Counted from the first letter of the stretch, positions 40,967 through 49,904 are shown. The stretch is 64,000 bases of DNA from Pseudomonas khorasanensis (GCF_014268505.2 NZ_JABWQP020000001.1:806001-870000), one strand, 5' to 3'. The notes: a model not told the origin generated them from the sequence alone. Made by a program: numbers and translations.

Positions 40967-42154
40967 TCAATCCGCGACAGCAGGGCCGTCCTGGGTCAGC
41001 AGGTGCTGAAACTCGGATGACGACACTGCATGAGAAATGAGGAACCCCTGAACTTGGGTGCAGTTGATTCTACGCAATAGTGCCAGTTCCTGTGCGGTTT
41101 CCACGCCTTCGGCCACCACCGTGAGGCCCAACTGACGGCCGAGTGCGACGATGCTGGTCAAGGCTTGGGCCAGCTCTTCGTTTTCGCTGCAGCCGTGTAC
41201 TAGCGCGCGATCAATCTTCAACTCTGTGAACGGTGTCGAGACCAGATTCATGTACGAACTGTAGCCCTGACCAAAGTCATCCTGCGATAGCCCGAAGCCC
41301 TTCATGCGCAACCGGCACGCACCGGCGTAGAAGTTGCTGATGTCTTCGGGCATCGAGCACTCCATCAGCTCAAAACAGATCATCGCCGGCACGCCATGGT
41401 GCTTGAGGACAAATTGCAGAATCCGGTCGGCCAGATCCGGGCTGTTAAGCAAGTGGGTGGGCAGGTTGATCGACACGGGAATGGCGTACCCCTGAGCGTT
41501 CCAGAGTTTTTGTGCCTTCATTGCTTGCTCTAGAATATGCCAGAGCAGGCTCTCCTCCAGGCCAAACGCCTTGACGGCCGGCAGAAACATGCCGGGCAAC
41601 AGCACGCCATGCTCGGGATGAATCCAGCGCACCAGCGCCTCGGCGGCGGCGATACGTCCGTCGGTCAAGGATTTTTTCGGCTGAAACCAGGCTTGCAGTT
41701 CACCGTTGTCCAGCGCTGCGAGTATCGCCAGATGATCAATTTGCGGGCCGGGCAGGGGCAGGGTGGCTTGACGCCGACTGCCCAACTGATCCGTCAGATT
41801 GCGCAAGGCGCCGCTCTTGACCGGTTTGGAAATCAGACCGATGACAGTGACCCCAAGATTGCGCGCGGCGAGGCTGGCGCTGGTCAGCATGCGTCGTGAG
41901 GCAACGCTCATGATCGCCAGCGCGGGCCGTGAACCCGACGCCGCCAGGCCCTGAATGAACTGAACGCCGTCCATTCCCGGCATCAGCAAATCAGTCAGCA
42001 CCAAATCGAAGTCGCGCCTTTTCAGGCAGTCCAGCGCTGCGCCGCCTTCTTGAGCGAACTCCAGCTCAAAGTCGCCCAGCTCACTGAACAGATTCTGTAG
42101 ATACAGTTGCTGGAACGAGTGGTCTTCAACGATCAGGATACTAAGTGGTTTCAT
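40967..42154 (-). CDS. Response regulator with EAL phosphodiesterase domain (PvrR/RocR-like)
   Basis: 395 residues. N-terminal receiver domain (Asp about 56 in VLTDLLMPGMDG). C-terminal EAL domain (about 140-385): the EAL motif itself in AAEALVRWIHPEHG, NLPTHLL, CFELMECSMPED, loop DDFGQGYSSYMNL, KIDRALVHG, and VAEGVETAQE. Catalytic residues appear intact, so it should degrade cyclic-di-GMP when activated. It overlaps the kinase gene upstream by 14 nt (translational coupling). In P. aeruginosa the equivalent PvrR lowers c-di-GMP and dampens CupD fimbriae and biofilm. The same logic is likely here. Confidence 0.9.
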   Translation of the reverse strand: MKPLSILIVEDHSFQQLYLQNLFSELGDFELEFAQEGGAALDCLKRRDFDLVLTDLLMPGMDGVQFIQGLAASGSRPALAIMSVASRRMLTSASLAARNLGVTVIGLISKPVKSGALRNLTDQLGSRRQATLPLPGPQIDHLAILAALDNGELQAWFQPKKSLTDGRIAAAEALVRWIHPEHGVLLPGMFLPAVKAFGLEESLLWHILEQAMKAQKLWNAQGYAIPVSINLPTHLLNSPDLADRILQFVLKHHGVPAMICFELMECSMPEDISNFYAGACRLRMKGFGLSQDDFGQGYSSYMNLVSTPFTELKIDRALVHGCSENEELAQALTSIVALGRQLGLTVVAEGVETAQELALLRRINCTQVQGFLISHAVSSSEFQHLLTQDGPAVAD

Positions 42155-44963
42155 TAGTCGTTCTTTCGTAAGGCGCCAGTTGGTTATGCAAGGCCTGCAG
42201 CGTGAAGGGTTTAACCAGGCAATGGTTCATGCCGGCAGCTAGGCACAGCGCTTCTTCGCCGCGCATGGCGTTGGCGGTTGCGCCGATGATCGGCACCTTG
42301 CACCCCAGACGGCGCAGATCTCGCGCCAGTTCGTAGCCATTTTTGCGGGGCATGTTGACGTCGCTCAGAATCACGTCGAAACGGCCTCTGCGCCACATGG
42401 CCAGTGCTTCCTCGCCATTGCTCGCCAGTTCAGCCGTACAGCCTAGCTCCTGCAGCTGGTCATGCAGGATCAACTGGTTGATGACGTTGTCTTCAGCCAC
42501 AAGGATGTGCAGATGCAACTTTTTCAGTTGCCGTTGCGGGTTATCGTTTTCCGGTTGGATTACCGACAGCCCTTGGGCCCGACTGACCGCCTGATGAATG
42601 GCTTCCAGATAGTTGATGTTGACGATCCAGCCGCCGGAGCCTGCTTGAGGTTCGTTGTAACCATCGCCAGTGGCCATCACCACTGGCCCGGTCCAATGCG
42701 GATCGAGGCGTTCCTCCAAGCAACCGGGATGCAACTCAAGCAGCACGCTGTCGGGCGTGGCAGCACCGCGTGAAGGGCGATCGAGCTGCGGGCGGGCACC
42801 CCATCGACGCAACCAGCCACTCATGGCTTCGGCCAGTTCTCGAATGGGTGAAACCACAAACACCACTTTTGGCAACAACGGCGTGAAACTGCCGGGCAAT
42901 GCGGGGCTTGAAGGCTGTTCCAGAGACAGATTCAGCGAAAAACTGCTGCCCAGTCCGGGTTCGCTGACCACGCGAATACTGCCGTTCATCAAGTGCGTCA
43001 GGCGCTGGCAGATGGGCAGGCCGAGGCCGGTGCCGGCGATTACATTGGTATGCCCGCGCGTCTGATAGAAGGGTTCGAATATGCGCGTCTGGTCATCTTG
43101 AGTAATGCCTTTGCCGGTGTCCGAGACTTGCCAGAACAGGTTGGCGCGCTCGCCGTCGCGGCCAATCAGGCTCACGCGCAGGACAATGCGCCCGGCGTCG
43201 GTGAATTTCACGGCGTTGCTCAGCAAGTTGTAGAGAATCTGGCGGATGCGCGACACGTCGCCGATCACCCGCTCCGGCAATTTTGGATCAATCACGGCGT
43301 ACAAATCTAGGCCCTTGCCATGAGCGGCGGCGGCGTAGCCCTGGAGCACCGTGTGTACCAGCTCAAGCACACTGAACTCCGTGAGTTCGAGTGCCAGTTG
43401 TCCGGCTTCGATCTTCGACACATCGAGGACATCACAGATTAATTGCAGCAGCGTCGCAGACGACCCTTCGATGGTGCGTAAGTAGTCAGTTTGTTGCGCA
43501 TCCAGTTCGGTTCGCGCGAGCAGCTCCAGGGTGCCGAGTACGCCGTATAACGGAGTGCGGATTTCGTGGCTCATGGTCGCCAGGAACAGGGTTTTTGCTT
43601 CGTTGGCGGCATCGGCCATTTGCCGCGCCTGATCCAGCGCATCCTCAATCTGAGTGCGCGTGCTGATGTCACTGAAGGCGCACAGCAAGACGTCTTCGCC
43701 CTTGTAACGGGTCGGGGCGCAACTCAGGTACAAGTGACGGCCGTCGGCGGCTTCGAAATAGTCGGTGACTTGCGGGTTCATCTCGTCGAACGCCTGATGG
43801 ATCCAGCGCGGACTGAGGCGCTCACGCTCGCCACTCTGGCCCAGCCATTGCTCCGACAAGGTGTTTTGCAGGACGACCTGGCCGTTGGCGCGGCGCAGCA
43901 CACACAGCGCAACCGGTGCGGTCTGGATCACGTCGCTGCTGAACAGCTCGCTTTCGACCAGCGCCTGGATGCGACTGATGGTCGGTGTGATAAAGCGGTA
44001 CTCGAGGCGGCGAATCACGATCCAGACCAGGCTGATACTGAACAGGCAGAACAACAGGGCGCCACCCAGCCGTGGCCATAGGGCAATAAGTACATCGCGC
44101 AGATCGATGGAGTAAACCAACTGCCAGTCGGATGACTTCAGTTGTTTGCGCATCACCAGATTATCCGGCAGCCAGTTTTTGCCGACAAAACCAAAGAAGT
44201 TCCGTCCCTGCATCTGCATCAGGTTTTTGCAGATCTGCGCAGGCCGGCTGTTGCTGAATACCAGCATGCCGTCAGGGTTGAACATCATGAATTGCCCGGC
44301 GCTTTGATCATCCAGCGCATCGGAGACCTCGCGGCCGTCCATCTCGAGTCCCAGCCAGCCGGAATCGAGATCGCGCGCATCCAGCCGAATGAAGATGTAC
44401 AGCTGTGAATGGCTGGACGATTGATTGGTCAGCCACAACTCGTCCATCGCGTTGGAATTGTCACTTTTCAACGCCTGCAAGCGATTGAGCATCGCCTGCG
44501 GGAAATCGCCAACCACGGGTGTGGCGGTATACAGCCTTTTCACCTGGAGATCATTGCCGCTGCTGACGTACAGCAAGTTGACCTGCTTGCTGGTGAGGTA
44601 TTGCCGAATGCGCTCGGTCAGCCAGATGCTCCATTGCTTGCCACGCGTGGTGCCCAGCAACAAATGGATTTCTTCTGACGAAACTTGCGGTTTCAGCCCT
44701 TCAGGTTTGCGGATCGCCGACAGGCTCAGACTTTCGAGCAGCGCTTCGCGGGTGGTGAAAAACGTGTGCGCTTCAGCGATAGCGCTGCTCATGTGGCTGC
44801 GCCTGCGCGACACCTCGGCGTTGAACGTCAGCAGCAGGAAACTGTAAACCCCGCTGAGGATGCCGACGAGCAGCACCACGCCGAAAATACGCAACAAGCG
44901 GCGTGCGGCGTTTGGCGTGGAGAGGAGGGGATTGATCTGGTGAAGGTAGTTCTTCAGTTTCAT
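42141..44963 (-). CDS. Hybrid sensor histidine kinase without HPt (PvrS-like)
   Basis: 940 residues. Transmembrane helix about 20-45, periplasmic sensor to about 290, second helix about 300-322, PAS-like segment, and HisKA with MSHEIRTPLYGVLGTLELL (His about 464). Then HATPase (YNLLSNAVKFTDAGRI; GTGLGLPICQRL), a degenerate receiver region, and a receiver with Asp in VILSDVNMPRKNGYE (about 868). It ends directly after the receiver, so it has no HPt and must borrow one, most simply from the kinase at 37669. The cytoplasmic half is clearly paralogous to that kinase, pointing to duplication. It overlaps the EAL regulator gene by 14 nt. Confidence 0.9.
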   Translation of the reverse strand: MKLKNYLHQINPLLSTPNAARRLLRIFGVVLLVGILSGVYSFLLLTFNAEVSRRRSHMSSAIAEAHTFFTTREALLESLSLSAIRKPEGLKPQVSSEEIHLLLGTTRGKQWSIWLTERIRQYLTSKQVNLLYVSSGNDLQVKRLYTATPVVGDFPQAMLNRLQALKSDNSNAMDELWLTNQSSSHSQLYIFIRLDARDLDSGWLGLEMDGREVSDALDDQSAGQFMMFNPDGMLVFSNSRPAQICKNLMQMQGRNFFGFVGKNWLPDNLVMRKQLKSSDWQLVYSIDLRDVLIALWPRLGGALLFCLFSISLVWIVIRRLEYRFITPTISRIQALVESELFSSDVIQTAPVALCVLRRANGQVVLQNTLSEQWLGQSGERERLSPRWIHQAFDEMNPQVTDYFEAADGRHLYLSCAPTRYKGEDVLLCAFSDISTRTQIEDALDQARQMADAANEAKTLFLATMSHEIRTPLYGVLGTLELLARTELDAQQTDYLRTIEGSSATLLQLICDVLDVSKIEAGQLALELTEFSVLELVHTVLQGYAAAAHGKGLDLYAVIDPKLPERVIGDVSRIRQILYNLLSNAVKFTDAGRIVLRVSLIGRDGERANLFWQVSDTGKGITQDDQTRIFEPFYQTRGHTNVIAGTGLGLPICQRLTHLMNGSIRVVSEPGLGSSFSLNLSLEQPSSPALPGSFTPLLPKVVFVVSPIRELAEAMSGWLRRWGARPQLDRPSRGAATPDSVLLELHPGCLEERLDPHWTGPVVMATGDGYNEPQAGSGGWIVNINYLEAIHQAVSRAQGLSVIQPENDNPQRQLKKLHLHILVAEDNVINQLILHDQLQELGCTAELASNGEEALAMWRRGRFDVILSDVNMPRKNGYELARDLRRLGCKVPIIGATANAMRGEEALCLAAGMNHCLVKPFTLQALHNQLAPYERTTNETT

Positions 44964-45029
44964 CCGGCCACCCTAGCGGGGGGGGGCGCCGAGGCAGAAT
45001 CAGACAATTCTTAAAAGGTGCGATGCCGG

Positions 45030-45998
45030 TTACTCATAGGTCATGGTGAAACGCATGCTCGTATTGGCAGAGCCGGCTCTAAGCTCGCCGGGAGTTCGCA
45101 CATATGCCGCAGTGAGACTAACTTCTGCCGTTTCGGCACCAGCGATAAAACTGCCGATTTTATAAATTTTATTCATTGTAATTGCACCGGCAATTCCACT
45201 CATCAGTTTCAGTCCAATACCTTTCGCAGTGGATTGGTCGTCTAGAGCAACTGTGCCGCTGTTCTCATCAATGATATTGGTGACCGCGTCGAATTTAATA
45301 CTGACTTCGTTGATGCTTTTGTCACAGCCATAAACGGGGATTTTGAATGAAACCGGTGGTGCACTATCCCCCAGGTTAGCCAATTGATGTAGCTGATAAT
45401 TATCTCCCATCGGCACATTTACATCACCGACACTGCAAGACGCCGGGATCACCGTGATGGGGTTTAACAGATTGAATCGTGCAATCACGAAACCACTTTG
45501 TGTCTGCCATGTGCCGAGCGGCCCGGCGGGGATTACAGCTCCGGGTTCAATTGTGCTGTTTTTGATCAGAAACAACCTATAAGGGCCGTCAAGTTTGCTC
45601 CAGCCTTTCTTGATGTTAAATACGGCCTTCGCGTCGTTGAGAGTATAAAACGCGCTGAGTCCTTCTATTCTCACCCTCATGTTCAGACCACTACCTTTGA
45701 TTGGAAACACTGAGCCTCCAGCCGGTTGTGGTCCCAAAGAAGGATCTAACACAAATCCTGAACTTTCCTCAGGTGAGCAGACTGGTCGTATATTCTTGTT
45801 TAATCCTGGTGTTTGTGTGTCTACGACTGTCAATGAAGTTGCGTCAACAGGCACGTTGACGGTGGCAGGCGCGCTGAAGTTAATAATGCGCGCCTTTCCA
45901 TCGCCCGCTTGTCCTGTATCATCAATCCAGCAGCTGGCCGTTGCGTCGGTAAGATGGCTGAGCAGCGCTAATGCGGTCAAAGGGATTAGTTTGTTCAT
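45030..45998 (-). CDS. Fimbrial adhesin (orphan, probably of cluster 2)
   Basis: A 322-residue two-domain fimbrial tip protein. Signal peptide about 1-22 (TDATAS). An N-terminal lectin-like domain has CWIDDTGQAGDGKARIINFS and a Cys partner in IRPVCSPEE. A pilin domain (about 175-322) has VIPASCSVGDVNVPMGDNYQ, a second Cys in VYGCDKS, and the C-terminus MRFTMTYE, the same ending type as the cluster 2 pilin (FTLQYE). Cluster 2 (27512-31567) lacks its own tip gene, so this is its likely adhesin. The signalling cluster and oxidase genes now lie between them. An IS3 end lies about 100 bp upstream and may have altered its promoter. Confidence 0.82.
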   Translation of the reverse strand: MNKLIPLTALALLSHLTDATASCWIDDTGQAGDGKARIINFSAPATVNVPVDATSLTVVDTQTPGLNKNIRPVCSPEESSGFVLDPSLGPQPAGGSVFPIKGSGLNMRVRIEGLSAFYTLNDAKAVFNIKKGWSKLDGPYRLFLIKNSTIEPGAVIPAGPLGTWQTQSGFVIARFNLLNPITVIPASCSVGDVNVPMGDNYQLHQLANLGDSAPPVSFKIPVYGCDKSINEVSIKFDAVTNIIDENSGTVALDDQSTAKGIGLKLMSGIAGAITMNKIYKIGSFIAGAETAEVSLTAAYVRTPGELRAGSANTSMRFTMTYE

Positions 45999-46157
45999 GG
46001 AATGTATCCAGCCGATTCATGCTTAAAGTCTGCGCGACTGGAACTCGATTTTTGAATAAGACGAATCCTATTTCCCTTCGGCTGGCTCGACATGATTGTA
46101 GGTCTAATGAAACCGATATCCATTTAGGCGAGAATACTCGCCAGATCGAGGTGTCAG

Positions 46158-46466
46158 ATGACCTAACAACGCCGCTCCTTTACTCCTGAATTCAAGCGCG
46201 AGGCTGCCGACCTTGTGCTCAAACAAAACTACAGCTACATCGAAGACAGCCGTTCACTCGGCATTGGTGAGTCGGCATTGCGCCGCTGGGTTGACCAGAT
46301 TCAGAAAGAACATAAAGGCGTCACCCCGCAGAGCAAGGCACTGACTCCGGAGCTGCAAAAAATTCAGGAGCTGGAGGCCCGGATTGCTCGGCTTGAGCGA
46401 GAGAAATCAATACTAAAAAAGGCTACCGCGCTCTTGATGTCGGAAGATCACGAGCGTTCGCGCTGA
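46158..46466 (+). pseudogene. IS3 transposase OrfA, stop at codon 3
   Basis: The expected start ATG ACC is followed by TAA where related elements have a Gln codon (MTxQRRSFTPEFK). The rest of the frame is complete: RRSFTPEFKREAADLVLKQN, then a helix-turn-helix (SLGIGESALRRWVDQ) and the leucine-zipper helix (IQELEARIARLEREKSILKK). A single C-to-T change explains it. Translation could only restart at a non-ATG codon. It overlaps the frame of orfB as usual for IS3 programmed frameshifting. Confidence 0.8.
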
Positions 46467-46474
46467 TTGACCAG

Positions 46475-47037
46475 TTGAGCGCACATGAGCCGATTGATTG
46501 GCTGTGCAAGGTGTTTGACGTCACTCGCTTGTGCTACTACGCCCAGCGCCTGCGGCGCCGCATGCCCGATGTTGAACGGCTTCAATTGCGTAGTCGCGTC
46601 AGTGAGCCGTTCTCGCAAAGTCGCAGCTCTGCGGGCAGTCGCAGCATCCTGTCGCTGATGCGTGAAGACTGTGAGCAACCCGGTCGATTCAAAGTGCGTA
46701 GCTTGATGCGCGACCTTAATTTAATCAGCAAACAACCCGGCTCTCATGCCTACAAACGAGCAACAGTAGAAAGACTGGATATTCCGAACACATTGAACCG
46801 CGAGTTCGACGTGTCAGCGCCCAATCAAGTCTGGTGCGGCGATATCACCTACATTTGGGCGCAAGGAAAGTGGCATTACCTGGCTGTCGTCTTGGATCTT
46901 TGTACGCGTCGGATCGTGGGCTGGGCGCTGTTGGAAAAGCCAGACGCTGAGTTGGTGATCAAAGCGCTGGATATGGCTTACGAGCAGCGTGGCAGGCCTT
47001 CGGTCTGCTATTGCAGTCAGACGAAGGATCGCAAGGC
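46475..47037 (+). pseudogene. IS3 transposase OrfB, 3' truncated
   Basis: It matches IS3 OrfB up to the second catalytic segment: an HTH_21-type N-terminus (FDVTRLCYYAQRLRRR, SAGSRSILSLMRED), then NQVWCGDITYIWAQGKWHYL with the first catalytic Asp, then AVVLDLCTRRIVGWAL. The HSDQGSQY region has decayed (a shift near 47005 and changed residues), and the C-terminal third including the catalytic Glu is missing at the IS30 junction. Inactive. Confidence 0.8.
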
Positions 47038-48080
47038 GGATTCAACCGGTCGTTGCAACACTGGATTGTTGTACAGACTTTAGATACTCATTCAGTGCTT
47101 CGGCGGGTGTTTTCCAGCCGAGTTTTTTCGAGGTCTAGTGTTAAGTACGTGAGCTACCGCCTGTATTTCTCGGGCACTCCAATGAGAGAGGTCAGTGCCT
47201 TTCGGAAAGTATTGCCGTAGAAGGCTGTTCGTATTTTCGTTTGTGCCGCGTTGCCATGGACTATGTGGATCAGCAAAGAAAACCTTTACTCCGGACTCGA
47301 TGGTAAATCGAGCTTGATCCGACAGCCCCTTTCCACGATCCCAGGTCAAAGATCGCCACAGCTCGATGGGAAGATCAGTCACCGTCTTTTTTCCATGCAT
47401 TGGCCATACTAACAGCCCCATAGCCAGCCAGCGCCGGGCCGTTCTTCGTGCGGGGAATTAGCCCATAACCTTTCTCGCATGCAGATGGACGAGCATGGTA
47501 AATCGAGTTGAGCGCTTGACCAGAGTTCCAACCGCAGACCGGTTCAGACCGATGATCAGGTCGCCCTCTCAATGCCCGGGTACAGCTCGATCTTCTACCT
47601 CAGCAGGGCGACTGGAGATCATGACGTCCTCGCTGACATGTGCCCACACTTTGGCTTGCGCTCTGGCTCTCGGCACGCGCACTGCTCGTCCTGAGCGCAG
47701 GCAGCTCACCAGTTCGCGCTTGAGCGCTCCTCGACCCTGAATGGAGAGCGCCTGATATATGGCTTCATGAGAGATGCGCATGGATTCATCATCCGGAAAA
47801 TCGATCTGGAGCCGGTTGGCAATTTGTTCAGGCGACCGGCCATTGACCCATTTACGGTCACTGCGATGCGGTTTATTTCGGCCTTTGAAGGGCGCTTGCC
47901 GAGGCCCAGAAATCTCCCGACCATCGGCGTCTTGAACCTTGCCTTCCAGGCGGTCGCGTACGTACTGGTGCAGTCACGGGTTAGTGACCAATTTCGCTGG
48001 TTTCGGCCTCTTGGCCACCAGTTCTGCCTTCCATTGCGCTACTGACCCTCGATATTCAAGCCGACCGCAACGGGTACCGT
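47038..48080 (-). pseudogene. IS30-family transposase remnant
   Basis: On the minus strand several short frames together spell an IS30 transposase. They give MRISHEAIYQALSIQGRGAL, ...RPDHRSEPVCGWNSG (W-E-G-D-L-I region, broken), LTWDRGKGLSDQARFTIESG (D-R-G-x-E-M region), FFADPHSPWQRGTNENTNSL, then RQYFPKGTDLS. Several frameshifts separate them. The N-terminal DNA-binding part and the distal terminal repeat are missing past about 48080. Its intact end abuts the truncated IS3 copy. Confidence 0.78.
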
Positions 48081-49006
48081 GTTCTATCGGTCTGGTCATA
48101 GCTCAGACTAAATTCACAAGATGAGGAACACTGCGCATGTCCTATGCCTTCGAAGGATTGCCGACCGTCGCCGTATTGGCCTTGTATCAGGGGTAGCCAC
48201 CTAAAAAACTAGCCACGCTGGAACTGAATATCCGGATGCTAAACGTCGACTGGAAGCATTTTCGCATTCATTTTGACCATTACCTGCAAGGCGCTAAGGA
48301 AGCCGATGCAATACAAGTGGTCCTGCCCGGCGGGTTACTGCTGCAAGGCCAATCATCGACGGCAGCAACGAGCCGGCTGTTGGCTGCTGATATGTCGAGG
48401 AGTACGAGCTGCCCGTCGAACAGCCAGCGAACCTCGAGGGCTGGAAATGGGAGTAAGCATAAAAGACGGATTGGCGGCGCTGAACCTGCCCAGAGCGAAA
48501 CACCCCAGGCCGAAAAACTGCTGCAGGCGATCCGCAACAGCTCCACGATCCCCAACTCCTTACGAGCGGTGGATCGCGCTGAAGGGTTCACCCTAGGCGT
48601 GGAAACCTTTGGTGTGCGGCGTGCCGATACGATTGAAGGACTGTACGCGGCGTTTGATGACGTGACGCAAGCGCGGCTGACGCAACCACATTATCGGCGG
48701 GGCTATCCAGGAAGACGTGGTGGGCGCATTGGTCGAGCAATACGCGGTGCGGGAGGCATAGTTGGCCAGGATCTACGATTGTCCGCTGTCGGTCCGCCTA
48801 GGCGGCGGTGCACGGTGGGTACCGGTGCGCTCGCGACGTGAACCGCTGCGCACATGGGCCAGCCTGACCGCGGTGGGGTGTTATTCCGACAGCGTTGTTA
48901 TTACAGCATTCAGTGTAGAGCTGTAAGTGGTGACAGCATCAAGACCATTTCTAAAGACCGACGTGCGTCTGCCTTGGTTTGAAATGTGGGCCTCCGACAG
49001 CCCGAA
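48081..49006. other. Degenerate region between IS remnants and island end
   Basis: About 0.9 kb with short broken frames and no complete gene. Protein-like fragments are visible in several frames, for example YELPVEQPANLEGWKWE (about 48400-48450), LGVETFGVRRADTIEGLYAA (about 48600-48660) and AIQEDVVGALVEQYAVREA (about 48705-48765). They look like eroded remains of one or two genes of the mobile element. I do not recognise their family. Confidence 0.4.
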
Positions 49007-49082
49007 TTTTTTCCGCAATTCCTTTTTAGGTCGTGATTTCACTACGCTAGAACGAACAGAGAATTTGTGGGGCGCGGAAAAA
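49007..49082. promoter_or_regulatory. Candidate integrase arm-binding sites, right end
   Basis: TTTTTTCCGCAATTC at 49007-49021 matches the motifs beside the left att. An inverted partial copy (GCGGAAAAA) lies at 49074-49082. The distance to the att repeat is 40-115 bp. Shared motifs at both island ends fit integrase or excision-factor binding. Confidence 0.5.
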
Positions 49083-49121
49083 TAATGACCCTATGATCAT
49101 GATTTATAAAGAGAAATATAT

Positions 49122-49180
49122 GGACTTAAAATCCCCCGCTCGTAAGGGCGTGCCGGTTCGATTCCGGCTTCGGGCACCAT
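49122..49180. repeat. Attachment site att (distal), 59-bp direct repeat
   Basis: An exact copy of 8943-9001 (3' part of tRNA-Leu through CCA plus T). The preceding bases do not restore a tRNA, so this is the copy left by integration. It marks the right boundary of the island. Confidence 0.95.
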
Positions 49181-49188
49181 CTTTCAAC

Positions 49189-49225
49189 AAGGGCCTGCCA
49201 GCGAAAGCTGCGCAGGCCCTTGTTC
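49189..49225. terminator. Original tRNA-Leu terminator, displaced
   Basis: AAGGGCCTGC (49189-49198) pairs with GCAGGCCCTT (49212-49221), followed by GTTCGTTTTC. It lies 9 nt after the distal att. Before integration it would have directly followed tRNA-Leu. It may also terminate the alginate lyase gene from the other side. Confidence 0.75.
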
Positions 49226-49229
49226 GTTT

Positions 49230-49904
49230 TCAGCTATGGGAAATAACCAGATCACTGATAATACAAACCGAGCCATCCTCAGCCGGTGTAGCGTCGGTGT
49301 AGTCGATCTGGTTGTAGACACCACCATGGAAATTGAACACCTGTGAATTCCACGATGAGTCGAGCTGCAGGTCACCCGATGTACCGATGAGCCCGTTGTA
49401 GTCAACGCTGACGCTGGCCGCGCCAGCAGAGGTCGCACGAATAGTTACCTTGAACTTCGCCCCCAGCGGCACGCCCCTGAGCACAGTCGTGTTGACGGGT
49501 GTTGTCTGATTGAAGCTCTGGCGGAAGCCCATGGTGATATTGCCTTTTTGCCAGAACACCTTGATGGCAGGGCTGTCGTCGTTTTTCACGTGCATCTGCG
49601 AGATAACGATTTTTTGTGCAGAGTTGACCTTCGTGACAGTCATCTCCTGAGAATTGATGTGTTCAGCAGCACTGGCGAGCGACCAGTAGAAGGTTTCCTT
49701 CCATTCGCACCGTGTTCGGTGAGTGCTCTTGCTGGAGGCGCCTTTCGTGGGGGCAGAAAGCTGAAGCGATCCATCCGCAAGGACAGTGACGATCCCGGGG
49801 AGCTGCGCAATGGCCTGCGCGCCGTTGAGCTCAAGTGCAACCGGGTTGGTTGCCGATTTTGGCACCGGTGTGGTGATCGTGAGATTGCTGATGTTTACGG
49901 TCAT
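49230..49904 (-). CDS. Polysaccharide lyase family 7 (alginate lyase-like)
   Basis: A 224-residue beta-jelly-roll lyase that cleaves uronate polymers by beta-elimination. The three PL7 motifs are present: the R-x-E-x-R-type strand as HRTRCEWKE (about 62-70), the Q-x-H motif as QMH (103-105), and the Y-x-K-A-G-x-Y-x-Q strand as FNFHGGVYNQIDY near the C-terminus. No signal peptide is evident, so it is cytoplasmic or exported by another route. The ATG at 49904 has CAGGAG 8 nt upstream; the longer open frame is not coding. It lies directly outside the island on the core side, after the MFS gene. Confidence 0.8.
   Translation of the reverse strand: MTVNISNLTITTPVPKSATNPVALELNGAQAIAQLPGIVTVLADGSLQLSAPTKGASSKSTHRTRCEWKETFYWSLASAAEHINSQEMTVTKVNSAQKIVISQMHVKNDDSPAIKVFWQKGNITMGFRQSFNQTTPVNTTVLRGVPLGAKFKVTIRATSAGAASVSVDYNGLIGTSGDLQLDSSWNSQVFNFHGGVYNQIDYTDATPAEDGSVCIISDLVISHS

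Larger units (their letters stand above)
46097..47037 (+). mobile_element. IS3-family insertion sequence (IS51-like), truncated
   Basis: The left end starts near TGTAGGTCTAATGAAACCG (46097). It carries overlapping orfA and orfB of an IS3 element, cut off within the catalytic region of orfB where an IS30-type end (ATTCAACCGGTCG) begins. No right terminal repeat remains, so it is immobile. Confidence 0.75.
9001..49180. mobile_element. Genomic island of about 40 kb integrated at tRNA-Leu
   Basis: Bounded by 59-bp direct repeats of the tRNA-Leu 3' end (8943-9001 and 49122-49180). A tyrosine integrase lies 93 nt from the left repeat, and similar TTTTCCGCAATTC motifs occur at both ends. The left 9 kb is phage-like regulation and replication. 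The middle 27 kb is adhesion, fimbriae, respiration and signalling cargo. The right 3 kb is insertion-sequence debris. No phage structural genes and no conjugation genes are recognisable. Core-type genes resume immediately outside. Whether it still excises cannot be told from sequence; the integrase looks intact. Confidence 0.93.

Noticed and set aside
49093..49302. Plus-strand open frame over the distal att repeat
   Set aside because: It reads the duplicated tRNA 3' end and the terminator, with no ribosome site.
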